Source of the DNA: an uncultured Trueperaceae bacterium
GTDB lineage: Bacteria > Deinococcota > Deinococci > Deinococcales > Trueperaceae
NCBI GenBank assembly: GCA_937873495.1
Contig: CALMXZ010000005.1
Coordinates: forward strand, 1-64,000
DNA length: 64,000 nt
Direction of reading: 5' to 3'
Shown here in pieces: positions 52,281 through 61,088 of the stretch; position 1 is the first letter of the stretch, and every line of letters begins with the position of its first letter. The notes under the pieces were generated by a model. It did not search any database and had not been told where the DNA came from. It worked only from the letters and a program-made list of their open reading frames with translations. The position numbers were made by a program, and so were the translations under genes.

Positions 52281-54314
52281 TCACCTCGCGCGAGCCATGA
52301 CGCCGGCGCCCACCGCCGCGGCAGCAGCCGCGACCGTCGGGTTCTCGGAGTCGATGAGCTTGGCGAGGGTGATGTTCAGTTGGAGGGCGCCCAGGTCCGG
52401 GGCGGCGCCGGCGTAGTCGAAGCCGACGTCAACGCCGGCGTCGACGGCCGGGCTGTCGGACCGCAAGGTGAGGAAGTCCGGGCTGTTCCTGTCCGTGCTC
52501 ATGATGCGCGCGTCGGAGATGCCGAGGTCCCAGCTGTTGGAGCGGCTGTCGGCGCCGGAGAGGACGTTGTTGCGGCCGCTCACGGAGAGGTTGTTGCGCA
52601 GCGTCACCGAGCTGCCGACGTCGAAGTTGCCGCTCGCGTTGTTGTAGGCGGTGTTGTTGAGGAGCGTGATGTTGCGCCCGGTGTTCTGGGAGAAACCCAT
52701 CGCGCGGTTGTCGAAGGCGACGTTGAAGACGGCCACCGTGTAGTTCGTCTCGCTGTTGCCGCCGAGCTTGAAGCCGTTGCCGTTGCCGTTGGCCCCGCGC
52801 CCGTTGTCGTAGCTCACCGAGTACTCGATGCGGGTGTTGGTCGAGCGCCACGCGTCGATGCCGTCGTCGGAGTTGTAGTAGCTGACGACGTGACTGATGA
52901 CGTTGGAGTCGCCGGCCGAGATGCCGATGCCGTCCGCGTCCTCGCCGACCTTGCCGTTCGAGTTGACCGTGTCCATGTTGTCGTAGGTGACGAGGTACTG
53001 GTACACGTTGCGGTTGCCGCTGTAGTTCTGGATCCCGCTGCCGTTGTTGCCGTGCGTCACGAGGCCGTGGAAGAGGTTGTCGCTGGCGTTGCGCACGAAG
53101 ACGCCCTGCTGGGGGCCGTTGCGGACCTCGAAGTTGACGAAGTGGTTGTAGGAGACGCCGTCGACCCAGACCCGGTCCTGGCTGGAGCCGCGCGCCAGGC
53201 CGGAGCCGTCGAAGATCGCCGTCTCGCCAGGATACGAGGCCCAGACGATCGGCTTCGAGGAGGTACCGGAGGTCTTGAAGCTCACGTTGATCGGGTAGAC
53301 GCCGCCGCGGATGTAGACGACGTCACCGGGCGCCACCATGGAGGCGGCCCTGCCGACGGTGCGCAGCGGGGAGTCCGCGCTGCGGCCCGAGTTGCTGTCG
53401 CTGCCGTTGGTGGCGACGTAGAGCGTCGCGGCGGGAAGGTCGTACGACGGGCTGCCCGTCCCAGGGCCACCGGGGCGCGTAGGTTGGGTCGGCTGGGTGG
53501 GCTGCGTCGGATCGGTCGGCTCGGTCGGATCGGTAGGTTGCGTGGGCTCCTCGGGCTGCGTCGGCGTGGTCGGCTCGCCTGGCTTGACCTTGACCGGCCC
53601 GCTCCGGTGAACGAGGTCCGTGAACCGCGCCCGGGCGGCGGCCCCGCGAGAGTGCGCCGTCACGGCCAGACCGATGAGGGCCTCCTCCCCGAACGAGACC
53701 TCGTACCTGCCGAGTTCGCGCCAGTCCACCCCGTCGCTCGAGAGCTCGCCGACGACGGTATTGCCGCTGCGCGTCAGGCGCACCCAGCCGCCCACCGTCA
53801 TCTGGGTGTCGTGCCCGGCGCTGTTGATGGTGGTGCCTCCGGCCACGGAGCGGGTCTGCAAGACCGACCCGTTGGCATTGCTGATGTGCAGCAGGACGTT
53901 GCGAGCGCTCGGGTCGAGCCCGTCGCGCAGCATGACGCCCGCCTTGGCCCACGGGTCGGTGGCGTCGAAGTCGGCGACGCGCACGGAGAGCGATCCGTCG
54001 CCCGTCATACGCGTGTAGACGTAGTAGAACTCGTCGCGCTCGTCCCAGATGTCGACGCCTGACCCAGTGACGACGAAGTCCGCCTGCGCCGCGGTCGGCG
54101 CCAAGGAGTCGTCTTCGTAGCCGACCGAGCTCCACTCCCAGCTGGCCTCCTCGGGTTCGGGCTCAGGCGGGGTCCTACCGTTGTCGGGCGTCTGCAACTG
54201 ACCGCACGCCCCGAGCATGATCACGCCTACCAAGACGATGAGTGCCTTGAGGTAACGACCGGCCGCCTTCCCGACGGCAGCGTCGCCCCCCTGTACCTTG
54301 TTGCTTGCTCGCAT
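52281..54314 (-). CDS. Second lipoprotein with PL9-like polysaccharide lyase domain
   Basis: This 677-residue paralogue of the gene at 49062-51002 has the same order: lipobox LGAC (Cys37), beta-sandwich domain (about 60-235), a Pro-Thr-Gln repeat linker (about 248-281) and a beta helix from about 297. NSDDGIDAW (481-489) and GNGFKLGG (512-519) carry the PL9-type calcium site and candidate catalytic Lys517. The linker differs in type (PTQ/PTD repeats instead of Asp/Glu-Pro). The last 20 residues are Ala-rich, which is odd for this fold. The leader upstream folds into competing hairpins. The start choice (54314 or a TTG at 54323) is uncertain. Confidence 0.8.
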   Translation of the reverse strand: MRASNKVQGGDAAVGKAAGRYLKALIVLVGVIMLGACGQLQTPDNGRTPPEPEPEEASWEWSSVGYEDDSLAPTAAQADFVVTGSGVDIWDERDEFYYVYTRMTGDGSLSVRVADFDATDPWAKAGVMLRDGLDPSARNVLLHISNANGSVLQTRSVAGGTTINSAGHDTQMTVGGWVRLTRSGNTVVGELSSDGVDWRELGRYEVSFGEEALIGLAVTAHSRGAAARARFTDLVHRSGPVKVKPGEPTTPTQPEEPTQPTDPTEPTDPTQPTQPTQPTRPGGPGTGSPSYDLPAATLYVATNGSDSNSGRSADSPLRTVGRAASMVAPGDVVYIRGGVYPINVSFKTSGTSSKPIVWASYPGETAIFDGSGLARGSSQDRVWVDGVSYNHFVNFEVRNGPQQGVFVRNASDNLFHGLVTHGNNGSGIQNYSGNRNVYQYLVTYDNMDTVNSNGKVGEDADGIGISAGDSNVISHVVSYYNSDDGIDAWRSTNTRIEYSVSYDNGRGANGNGNGFKLGGNSETNYTVAVFNVAFDNRAMGFSQNTGRNITLLNNTAYNNASGNFDVGSSVTLRNNLSVSGRNNVLSGADSRSNSWDLGISDARIMSTDRNSPDFLTLRSDSPAVDAGVDVGFDYAGAAPDLGALQLNITLAKLIDSENPTVAAAAAAVGAGVMARAR
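53470..53570 (-). repeat. Pro-Thr-rich linker repeat in the second lyase gene
   Basis: Short tandem repeats encode alternating PTQP/PTDP/PTEP units joining the beta-sandwich domain to the beta helix. Such stretches vary in length by slippage. Confidence 0.6.
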
Positions 54315-54317
54315 CCG

Positions 54318-54370
54318 AACCAACTTTCTTGGTTGGATGCAACCTGACTGCGTATCCGGCCGGTTGCATC
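54318..54370 (-). promoter_or_regulatory. Leader RNA with mutually exclusive hairpins
   Basis: In the leftward transcript, 9-base arms (54370-54362 with 54344-54336, 17-base loop) form one hairpin and a 6-bp hairpin (54334-54329 with 54323-54318, loop GAAAG) ends three bases before the start codon. A third pairing, GGTTG-CATC-CAACC, uses one arm of each and excludes both. This looks like a switch controlling access to the start. Confidence 0.5.
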
Positions 54371-54728
54371 ACTGGCTCCCCGTGTCCCTTGATGCCCACA
54401 TTGGGATCCACGGTTCAACGCCTCCGGACACCGTCTCCGGCGTCCACGTGGGTGGGTGCTTCACCTGTCCGTCATGTGAACCAAGACTCGACGGGTTGCG
54501 CTACTCGCTCCTCGTATGCCAAGCGCCCACATTGCGGCATACGGATCATCGCGCTCGAGTGTGGCGGCCGCCTAAGCGTCCTGCCGTGAGAGCTAGGCTA
54601 GTACAGGCTCGTGAGAACCTCCTATGACCGATCTCTCACGTGAGCCGCGGCGGATTGTCGTCACCGACGGCAACTGAGGCGCCCGCCACGCGGCGTTACT
54701 CATGAGCCGTAGTACTGTGGGCAGCTAG
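54371..54728. other. Divergent intergenic region between the second lyase and second amidotransferase
   Basis: It holds an inverted repeat with 8-base arms (54513-54520, 54536-54543), two copies of GCCCACATTG (near 54394 and 54525), and TACTGT (54713-54718) ten bases before the amidotransferase ATG. No gene or known RNA family is recognised. Confidence 0.4.
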
Positions 54729-56660
54729 ATGTGTGGCATCACGGGTTTTCTCGACACCAAGGGCTTCACTGAGGAGGCCGCGACCGCAGTGATAGCGCGC
54801 ATGGCGAACGCCGTCGCTCACCGCGGACCGGACGACGAGGGCCGGTGGCTCGACGCGCGCCACGGGGTGGCGCTCGGGCACAAGCGGCTCTCGATCGTCG
54901 ACCTCTCCCCCGCCGGCCATCAACCGATGACCTCGGCCGGCGGTCGCTTCGTCATGGTGTTCAACGGCGAGATCTACAACCACGACGAGCTGCGCGCCGC
55001 CCTGGCGCACCCCCCCGCCTGGCGCGGCCACTCCGATACGGAGTCGCTCCTGGCTGGCTTCGAGGCGTTCGGGATCGAGGAGACGTTCAGGCGCTCGGTC
55101 GGGATGTTCGGGGCGGCCGTCTGGGACCGCGAGAAGGCGTGCCTGACGCTCGTGCGCGACCGCCTCGGCGAGAAGCCCCTCTACTACGGCTGGCAAGGCG
55201 CCACCCTCCTGTTCGGCTCGGAGCTGAGCTCGCTAGTCGTGCATCCGGCCTTCCTGGGCGAGGTGGACCAGGGTGCGCTGTCCGCCTTCCTCAAGCTCGG
55301 CTACGTTCCGGCGCCGTACTCCATCTACCGAGGCATCAGTAAGCTCCCGCCGGGGACGAGCGTCACGTTCCGCTCTGGGGCCGTGACGGAGCCCGAGCCG
55401 GTCGCCTACTGGTCGCTCGTCGAGGCGGCGGCGCGGGGCGCCAAGGAGCCGTTCGCGGGCTCCGACGAGGAGGCCGTCGACGAGCTGGAGCGCCTGCTCT
55501 CGCGCTCCGTCAAGGGCCAACTCATGTCGGACGTGCCCCTCGGCGCGTTCCTGTCCGGCGGGGTCGACTCGAGCACCATCGTCGCCCTCATGCAGCGCCT
55601 GGGAAGCGAGCCCGTCAAGACGTTCACCATCGGCTTCGCGGAGAGCGGGTTCGACGAGTCGCAGGCCGCGCGCGACGTGGCGAGGCACCTGGGTACGGAC
55701 CACTCCGAACTCCTCGTGACGCCCGCCGAAGCGCAGGGGGTCATACCGCAGCTCGCCTCCATCTACGGCGAGCCGTTCGGCGACTCCTCCGCCATCCCGA
55801 CCACCATCGTGGCCGGGCTGGCGCGACGCGACGTGACCGTCGCGCTCTCCGGCGACGGCGGCGACGAGCTCTTCGCCGGCTACGGCCGTTACCATCGCAC
55901 GACCCGCGTGTGGTCGCGGGCAGCGTCCATGCCGCAGGCCACGCGGCGGATGGCCACCCTGGCGCTCCGGACGTTGCCTGCCAACGCCATCCAGAACGTC
56001 CTCATGCGCTTCGAGGTCGGCCAGTTCCCCCACCTCTTCTCGGAGCGCGTTCGCGGCCTGCAGGCGGTCTTCGGCTCCAAGGACGTCGAGGCCCTCTACG
56101 ACGTACGCGTGTCCAACTGGCCGGACCCCGCCGCCATCCTCCAGAGCGGGGCGGCTGCGTCGCGCTCGTTCGCCGCGGCCACCTCCATCGGGCGCGCGGA
56201 CCCGACGGAGCGGATGATGGCGTTCGACACGCTCGCCTACCTACCGGACGACGTCCTGGTGAAGGTCGACCGCGCCGCCATGTCCCACTCGCTCGAGACG
56301 CGTGTGCCGCTCCTCGACCACCGCGTTGTCGAGTTCGCCTGGTCTTTGCCCCACGGCTTCAAGGTCAGGGACGGCGAGGAGAAGTGGCTGCTGAAGCGAC
56401 TCCTCCACAAGCTGGTGCCGCGCGAGCTCGTCGACCGGCCGAAGCAGGGCTTCGGGGTGCCCATCCACGAATGGCTGCGCGGGCCTCTACGGGGCTGGGC
56501 AGAGGACCTGCTGTCCGTGGAGGCGCTCGAGGGCTCCGGCCCGTTCCGGGCGGCCCCCGTGCGCGAGCTGTGGCGCCAGCACTTGGCTGGCAAGGCCGAC
56601 TGGCAGTACCGCCTCTGGCCGGTGTTGATGTACCAGCAGTGGGCGCGCGAGCGGCGCTGA
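54729..56660 (+). CDS. Asparagine synthase-like glutamine amidotransferase (second copy)
   Basis: The 643-residue protein has Cys2 in MCGITGF, HRGPDDEG, NGEIYNHDEL and the PP-loop SGGVDSS (276-282), then ALSGDGGDELFAGYGRY. It closely follows the AsnB pattern common in capsule and exopolysaccharide loci. It stands alone, flanked by a divergent lyase and a convergent glycosyltransferase. Possible roles are amidation of a uronic acid in the polymer, or plain asparagine synthesis. The two copies differ at many positions and are not a recent duplication. Confidence 0.88.
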   Translation: MCGITGFLDTKGFTEEAATAVIARMANAVAHRGPDDEGRWLDARHGVALGHKRLSIVDLSPAGHQPMTSAGGRFVMVFNGEIYNHDELRAALAHPPAWRGHSDTESLLAGFEAFGIEETFRRSVGMFGAAVWDREKACLTLVRDRLGEKPLYYGWQGATLLFGSELSSLVVHPAFLGEVDQGALSAFLKLGYVPAPYSIYRGISKLPPGTSVTFRSGAVTEPEPVAYWSLVEAAARGAKEPFAGSDEEAVDELERLLSRSVKGQLMSDVPLGAFLSGGVDSSTIVALMQRLGSEPVKTFTIGFAESGFDESQAARDVARHLGTDHSELLVTPAEAQGVIPQLASIYGEPFGDSSAIPTTIVAGLARRDVTVALSGDGGDELFAGYGRYHRTTRVWSRAASMPQATRRMATLALRTLPANAIQNVLMRFEVGQFPHLFSERVRGLQAVFGSKDVEALYDVRVSNWPDPAAILQSGAAASRSFAAATSIGRADPTERMMAFDTLAYLPDDVLVKVDRAAMSHSLETRVPLLDHRVVEFAWSLPHGFKVRDGEEKWLLKRLLHKLVPRELVDRPKQGFGVPIHEWLRGPLRGWAEDLLSVEALEGSGPFRAAPVRELWRQHLAGKADWQYRLWPVLMYQQWARERR

Positions 56661-56679
56661 CGACCTAGCCGTCGGCTCC

Positions 56680-56707
56680 ACCGCGACCGGCGGCCGCTGA
56701 TCGCGGT
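56680..56707. terminator. Hairpin between convergent genes
   Basis: Seven-base arms (56680-56686, 56701-56707) lie 20 bases after the amidotransferase stop and 60 after the convergent glycosyltransferase. Possibly a two-way terminator; no U run. Confidence 0.35.
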
Positions 56708-56767
56708 CGGCCAGGGCGCGGCGCCAAGCCGGTCGGGCTCACCCCTCCCCTCGTTCCTGGCCGGATC

Positions 56768-57937
56768 CTACTTGGAGCGGTCCGGCAGGAGCTGCCGGTG
56801 CGCCTCCCAGAACCTCTCGGCGACGACCTTGACGTCGTACTCCCGCTCGACGCGCAGGCGCGCGTCCGCGCCGAGCGCGGCCCGCGCTTCGCCCGAGAGC
56901 CCCTGCATGGCGGCGATGGCGGCCGCGAGCGAGGCGACGTCGCCCGGTTCGGCCAGTAAGCCCGTCTCGCCAACGATGGACGGCACGTCGGACACGCGCG
57001 TCGCCACCACGGGCCTGCGCATGGCCATCGCCTCGATGACGGCGTTTGGCGCCCCCTCGACCTCGGAAGACAGGACGAGATAATCGGTCTCGGCCAGGAA
57101 GGCGGGCACGTCGGTGCAGGTGCCGATCAGCTCGACGTGCTCGCGCAGCCAGGGGTCGGCGGCCACCTGCTCGCGCACGGCGGGCGCCTCCGGCCCGTCC
57201 CCGGCGAGGACGAGGCGATCGGGGCGCGCGCCCTCCGGCAGCGACGCCACGGCGCGCAGGAGGAGGTCTATGCGCTTCACGGCGTGGAACCGGCCGACGA
57301 AGCCGGCCACCACGTCGTCATGGTGTCGCCTGAACCTGCCGGTGCCCCGCACGGCGTCCGGAGCGAAGCGACCGAGGTCGACGCCGGAAGGCACGACCGT
57401 GATGCGGTCGGCCGGCACGCCCGACCGCATCAGCCGCTCGGCGATGGCGTGCGCATTGGGGAGGAAGCGCTTGGTGCGCCGGTCGAGGAACGGCCGCAAG
57501 CGGAAGTGGGTGCTGGTGCCCTCCTCGACGATCGACCTGTCCGACTGGACGATGGCAGGCACGCGAGCCACCACGCCGGCGAGCCTGCCCCACGCGCCGG
57601 TCGACGAGTCGAGCATCGCGTGCAGCACGTCCGGCCGGGACCGCCGCACCTGGGCGAGGAGCCTGGTGAAGAAGCGGGGGAACGACGTCTGCTCGCGGTC
57701 GATCAACGTGTTGACGACGCCGAGCGCCCCGAAGCGCTCCGCCACGTCCGCCGAACGCGGGGGGAGGAACGTGATGCTCTCGAGCGCGTACCGTTCCGCC
57801 CAGCCGGGTCGGTTCGCTATCAGCGACGCGAGTTGCAACTCGGTGCCGCCGACGGCATAGCTCGCCATGACGAACAGGACCTTCGGGGGGCGGGCGGCGG
57901 CGGGCGGCGGGGTCGCGGCTGAGATCGGCACCGCCAT
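56768..57937 (-). CDS. GT4-family glycosyltransferase
   Basis: The 389-residue GT-B enzyme has KVLFVMASYAVGGTELQL (19-36), a GFVGRFHAVKRIDLLL phosphate-binding region and SSEVEGAPNAVIEAMAM, the EX7E motif. It adds one sugar of the repeat unit on the cytoplasmic side. It is a single gene facing the amidotransferase. Donor and acceptor are unknown. Confidence 0.9.
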   Translation of the reverse strand: MAVPISAATPPPAAARPPKVLFVMASYAVGGTELQLASLIANRPGWAERYALESITFLPPRSADVAERFGALGVVNTLIDREQTSFPRFFTRLLAQVRRSRPDVLHAMLDSSTGAWGRLAGVVARVPAIVQSDRSIVEEGTSTHFRLRPFLDRRTKRFLPNAHAIAERLMRSGVPADRITVVPSGVDLGRFAPDAVRGTGRFRRHHDDVVAGFVGRFHAVKRIDLLLRAVASLPEGARPDRLVLAGDGPEAPAVREQVAADPWLREHVELIGTCTDVPAFLAETDYLVLSSEVEGAPNAVIEAMAMRRPVVATRVSDVPSIVGETGLLAEPGDVASLAAAIAAMQGLSGEARAALGADARLRVEREYDVKVVAERFWEAHRQLLPDRSK

Positions 57938-58015
57938 AGATTACGCGGCGGCCCGCCCGTCCGCCGCCGGCCGTGACCTCCGCCGCGCTCGTGGCCAGAG
58001 AGTACAGTACTCACG

Positions 58016-59422
58016 ATGAGCGTCGAGAGGATGCCGCGAACACGCGCCGGGCGCGCGGCCGAGGGCGAGCAGCCGGCGCCAAGGCGGTCGGCGACCGGTC
58101 GGTCGCCGACCGCCTTGGCGCTGCTCCCGTGGCTGGTCATCGGGGCCGCCGGCATCGGGGTGCTGGCCGCGTTCTCACCCGAGGCGGCGTTCGGCACCGC
58201 CCTGGTCGCCACCGTCGCGTTGCTGTTCTTCAACAGCGAGTACAAGACCGAGGTCGTCGTCGGGCTCTACTGGCTGAGCTTCTGCGTCTACGAGACCGTG
58301 ATCAGCTCGCTGAGCATCACGGGCTTCTTCTACCCGTTCTACGCCGCCTTCATCGTCGGCCTCGTGGCCATCGTGATCGGCCCCGGCCTCACCGTCCGGC
58401 GCACCCTGTTCTGGCTGCTCGTCGGGTACCTCGTCGTCATCGCCGCGTCGTTCGTCGGCTTCCTCGAGCCGATCGACTTCAACGTCGTCCAGCGTGTGCT
58501 GGCCTGCCTCATCGCCGTCATCGTCTACCTGCAGTTCAGGTCGCGCGGCGGCATCACCGTCGTGACGGGCTCGGCCGTGTTCACCTCGCTGGTGCTGGCC
58601 GTGTGGGTGATCGTGAGCGCCATCCAGGGCGGCTTCGCGTACCGCGGCGACGTGAACGTGAACGAGAACGTCGTCGCCTTCTACATCGGGTTGGGCTTCG
58701 TGGTCGCGGTGTGCTACGGCGTTCAGGCCTTCGGCGCTACCAGACGCGGCGGCAACGCGGTGCTCATGCTGGTCGTGACCGGCGTGCTCGCCTACGCCCT
58801 GCTCCTCCTGGCCTCCCGCGGGATGGTGATCGCGGCCGGCATCGCGCTCGTCGCGCTGATCGTGAGGCTGGTGCTCCAGGACCCGCGCAAGCTGCTGCTC
58901 GTGCTCGCGCTCTTGGCCATCAGCGCCGCCGGCATGCTCCTACCAGGCGGCGAAGGGCTCATGCAACGCTTCACTGGCGAGCGCGTGGAGTCCGGTGGCA
59001 GCCGCACACCCATCTGGCGGGCGGTCTACGACGCCTACCGCGACGGCGACGTCAAGGAGCTGCTGCTCGGCAACGGTTTCGACAGCAGCCAGGCCGTCGT
59101 GTCGCGCGGCTTCGGCACGCTGACGTCGACGCACAACGCCTACCTCGAGGTCCTCTACGAGTTCGGCCTCGTGGGCATCGGCCTCTTCCTCGCTCTGCAC
59201 GTGGCCGCCATCGTGGTGTCGTGGCGGGTGCGCGGCGCGCTCGGCCTCGTCATGTACTCCCTGGTCTTCTTCCTGCTCGGTGCCAACGTAACCTCGACGG
59301 CGCCTGACGGCTTCCTCTACTGGACCGCCCTCGCGCTCGCGCTGGCCATCGGGACGTGGGGCCGGACCGCGCCGAGGGTCCGCGGCGAGCCGGCCCCGCC
59401 CGACGGCCAAGCGCTCGCCTGA
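58016..59422 (+). CDS. O-antigen ligase/Wzy polymerase-family membrane protein
   Basis: The 468-residue protein has about twelve membrane segments after a basic N-terminal tail of 30 residues. A long loop between the last groups of segments (about 318-380; MQRFTGERVESGGSRTPIWR, TSTHNAYLEVLYEFGLVG) carries the H.AYLE pattern of the Wzy_C/WaaL family. It polymerises repeat units or joins polymer to an acceptor in the periplasm. Given the flippase next to it, a polymerase role is preferred. TACAGT lies seven bases before the ATG, inside a 13-base palindrome (58000-58012). The N-terminal tail is encoded by a 46-base perfect inverted repeat. Confidence 0.85.
   Translation: MSVERMPRTRAGRAAEGEQPAPRRSATGRSPTALALLPWLVIGAAGIGVLAAFSPEAAFGTALVATVALLFFNSEYKTEVVVGLYWLSFCVYETVISSLSITGFFYPFYAAFIVGLVAIVIGPGLTVRRTLFWLLVGYLVVIAASFVGFLEPIDFNVVQRVLACLIAVIVYLQFRSRGGITVVTGSAVFTSLVLAVWVIVSAIQGGFAYRGDVNVNENVVAFYIGLGFVVAVCYGVQAFGATRRGGNAVLMLVVTGVLAYALLLLASRGMVIAAGIALVALIVRLVLQDPRKLLLVLALLAISAAGMLLPGGEGLMQRFTGERVESGGSRTPIWRAVYDAYRDGDVKELLLGNGFDSSQAVVSRGFGTLTSTHNAYLEVLYEFGLVGIGLFLALHVAAIVVSWRVRGALGLVMYSLVFFLLGANVTSTAPDGFLYWTALALALAIGTWGRTAPRVRGEPAPPDGQALA
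58076..58121. repeat. 22-bp perfect inverted repeat inside the polymerase gene
   Basis: Arms 58076-58097 and 58100-58121 are exact reverse complements around a two-base centre. It encodes part of the tail before the first membrane helix, where protein sequence is little constrained. A 16-base stretch in the gap at 56721-56736 matches the outer part of one arm at 15 positions, so it may be a member of a small palindromic repeat family. Confidence 0.75.
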
Positions 59423-59480
59423 GAGGCTTCCGGCCTGGTCGAGACGCCGCCTCGAAGCGGTTCGCGAGAGGCGTCCTCCC

Positions 59481-60905
59481 TCACGACCTGCGCGAGAGGC
59501 GCCCCTTGAGCGCGACGGCGGCGAAACCGGCGGCGTAGACGAGTATGAACGTCAGCATCCGCGCATCGCCCGCCGTCATCCCACCCACCGCGAGCAGCTT
59601 CGGGCCGAGCAACGAGGCCCCCCAGGCGCACGCCGCCAGGCACGCCGCCACGGCGAAGGAGCCGTACCTCACGCTCGTCAACTCCCGGTCGCGCGTCAAG
59701 AAGTAGAAACCGCACGTGGCGGCGTTGCTGAACACGGTGGCGGTGGCCACGCCGAGCATGCCGAAGCTCGGGGCTAGGGCGAGGCTGAGGCCGACGTTGA
59801 CCACCGCGCCACCGAGGGCGACGGTCGAGAGACGCGCGAACCGCTTGTTCAGCTCCAGGTGCCGGTTCAGGTAGGAGGAGAGCCCTCGGAGCCACATCGC
59901 GCCGGCCACGAGCGGCACGACGACACTCGCCTCGCGGTACTCGGGGCCGGCGAGGAGTTGCATCGCGTCGGCGCTGTAGATCACGAGGAACACGACCGGG
60001 CCGACCGTCAGGAAGGCGTAGATGCGCTGGGCTTCTCTCAGCGCCGCCCGGGCCGGCGCGACGCCACCCACGCGCCACGCGTTCAGCACGCTCGGCCAGG
60101 CCATCATGAAGACCGCCTGCGTCAGGCTGCCGACCAGCCTCTCACCGACCGAGTAGCCGACACTGAAGATCCCCACGACGGCGGTGCCGAAGAACCCTTG
60201 CAAGATCAAGCGGCTCGCCAGGTTGTCCAGCCAGGCGGCCACGGAGAACGGGAGGGCGGCCGGGCCGGCGCGCAGCGCCTCGACGAGACCGATACGGTCG
60301 AAGGTGGCAGGTCCGACGAGCCGGCGCCAGAGGGTCGGGATGGCGAACAGGGCACCCACCAGGTACGCGGCGCCCATGGCCACGAAGAGGAGTTCGGCGT
60401 TCGCGAAGCCGGCGTAGAGACCCGCCAGCGTAACGGCGAAGCGCAAGACGCCGCTGCCGATCTCGGCGATGGTGAAGGCGGTGCTGCGCTCCTCGGCGCG
60501 CAGCAGGGTGACCGCGTAGCTGTACTGGTCGCCGATCAGCAGCACCGCTCCGGCGGCGATCAGGACACCGAGGTTGGACGGTAGGTAGCCGACCGACTTC
60601 AGAACGACCAGTACGAGCGTGTAGAGGGACCCGGCGATGACGCTCTGCGCCACCGTCGTACCGAGGTAGAAGCCGCGGGTGACGCCCCGCTCCGCCGCGT
60701 CGTAGTAGAGCCGCAACCCGACGTTGCGGAGCCAGCCGGAGCCGAACATGCCGACGAGACCGGAGACGGAGAGGGCGAGCGCGTAGTGCCCGTACTCGAC
60801 GGGGTCGAGGAAGCGCGTCACGATCGGCAGGAGCAGGAACGCCAACCCCTGACCGAGGACGATCGTGAGTAGGTACTGGATGGTCTGCTTGAGCTTAGGG
60901 TTCAT
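59481..60905 (-). CDS. Polysaccharide flippase (Wzx-like, MOP superfamily)
   Basis: The 474-residue protein has about twelve to fourteen membrane segments and begins KQTIQYLLTIVLGQGLAFLLLPIVTRFLDPVEYGHYAL, here given in shortened form as GQGLAFLLLPIVTRFLDP, which is the N-terminal signature of Wzx/RfbX exporters. It moves undecaprenyl-linked repeat units outward. Its companion polymerase is convergent with it, 58 bases away. Confidence 0.9.
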   Translation of the reverse strand: MNPKLKQTIQYLLTIVLGQGLAFLLLPIVTRFLDPVEYGHYALALSVSGLVGMFGSGWLRNVGLRLYYDAAERGVTRGFYLGTTVAQSVIAGSLYTLVLVVLKSVGYLPSNLGVLIAAGAVLLIGDQYSYAVTLLRAEERSTAFTIAEIGSGVLRFAVTLAGLYAGFANAELLFVAMGAAYLVGALFAIPTLWRRLVGPATFDRIGLVEALRAGPAALPFSVAAWLDNLASRLILQGFFGTAVVGIFSVGYSVGERLVGSLTQAVFMMAWPSVLNAWRVGGVAPARAALREAQRIYAFLTVGPVVFLVIYSADAMQLLAGPEYREASVVVPLVAGAMWLRGLSSYLNRHLELNKRFARLSTVALGGAVVNVGLSLALAPSFGMLGVATATVFSNAATCGFYFLTRDRELTSVRYGSFAVAACLAACAWGASLLGPKLLAVGGMTAGDARMLTFILVYAAGFAAVALKGRLSRRS

Positions 60906-61088
60906 GTCGGAGGTGTGGTTCTCCAGTCGCTGCCGCCGTGGCCGGGTACGAACCCCCGTTACCAGACCCCGTCCCGGCCTCGTGGCTGGGTGGACGCCCG
61001 CCCGGTGACCGAGCGCCCGCCGATGCTACACTGCCCATCGCCTCGGGAAGGGGCTCTCCGAGCGGCTACCTCTCGAGGGATGGTCAGG

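Noticed and set aside
44384-56660. The two asparagine-synthase-like genes as a repeat or recent duplication
   Set aside because: They share only family motifs, differ in length and loops, and have no matching flanks.
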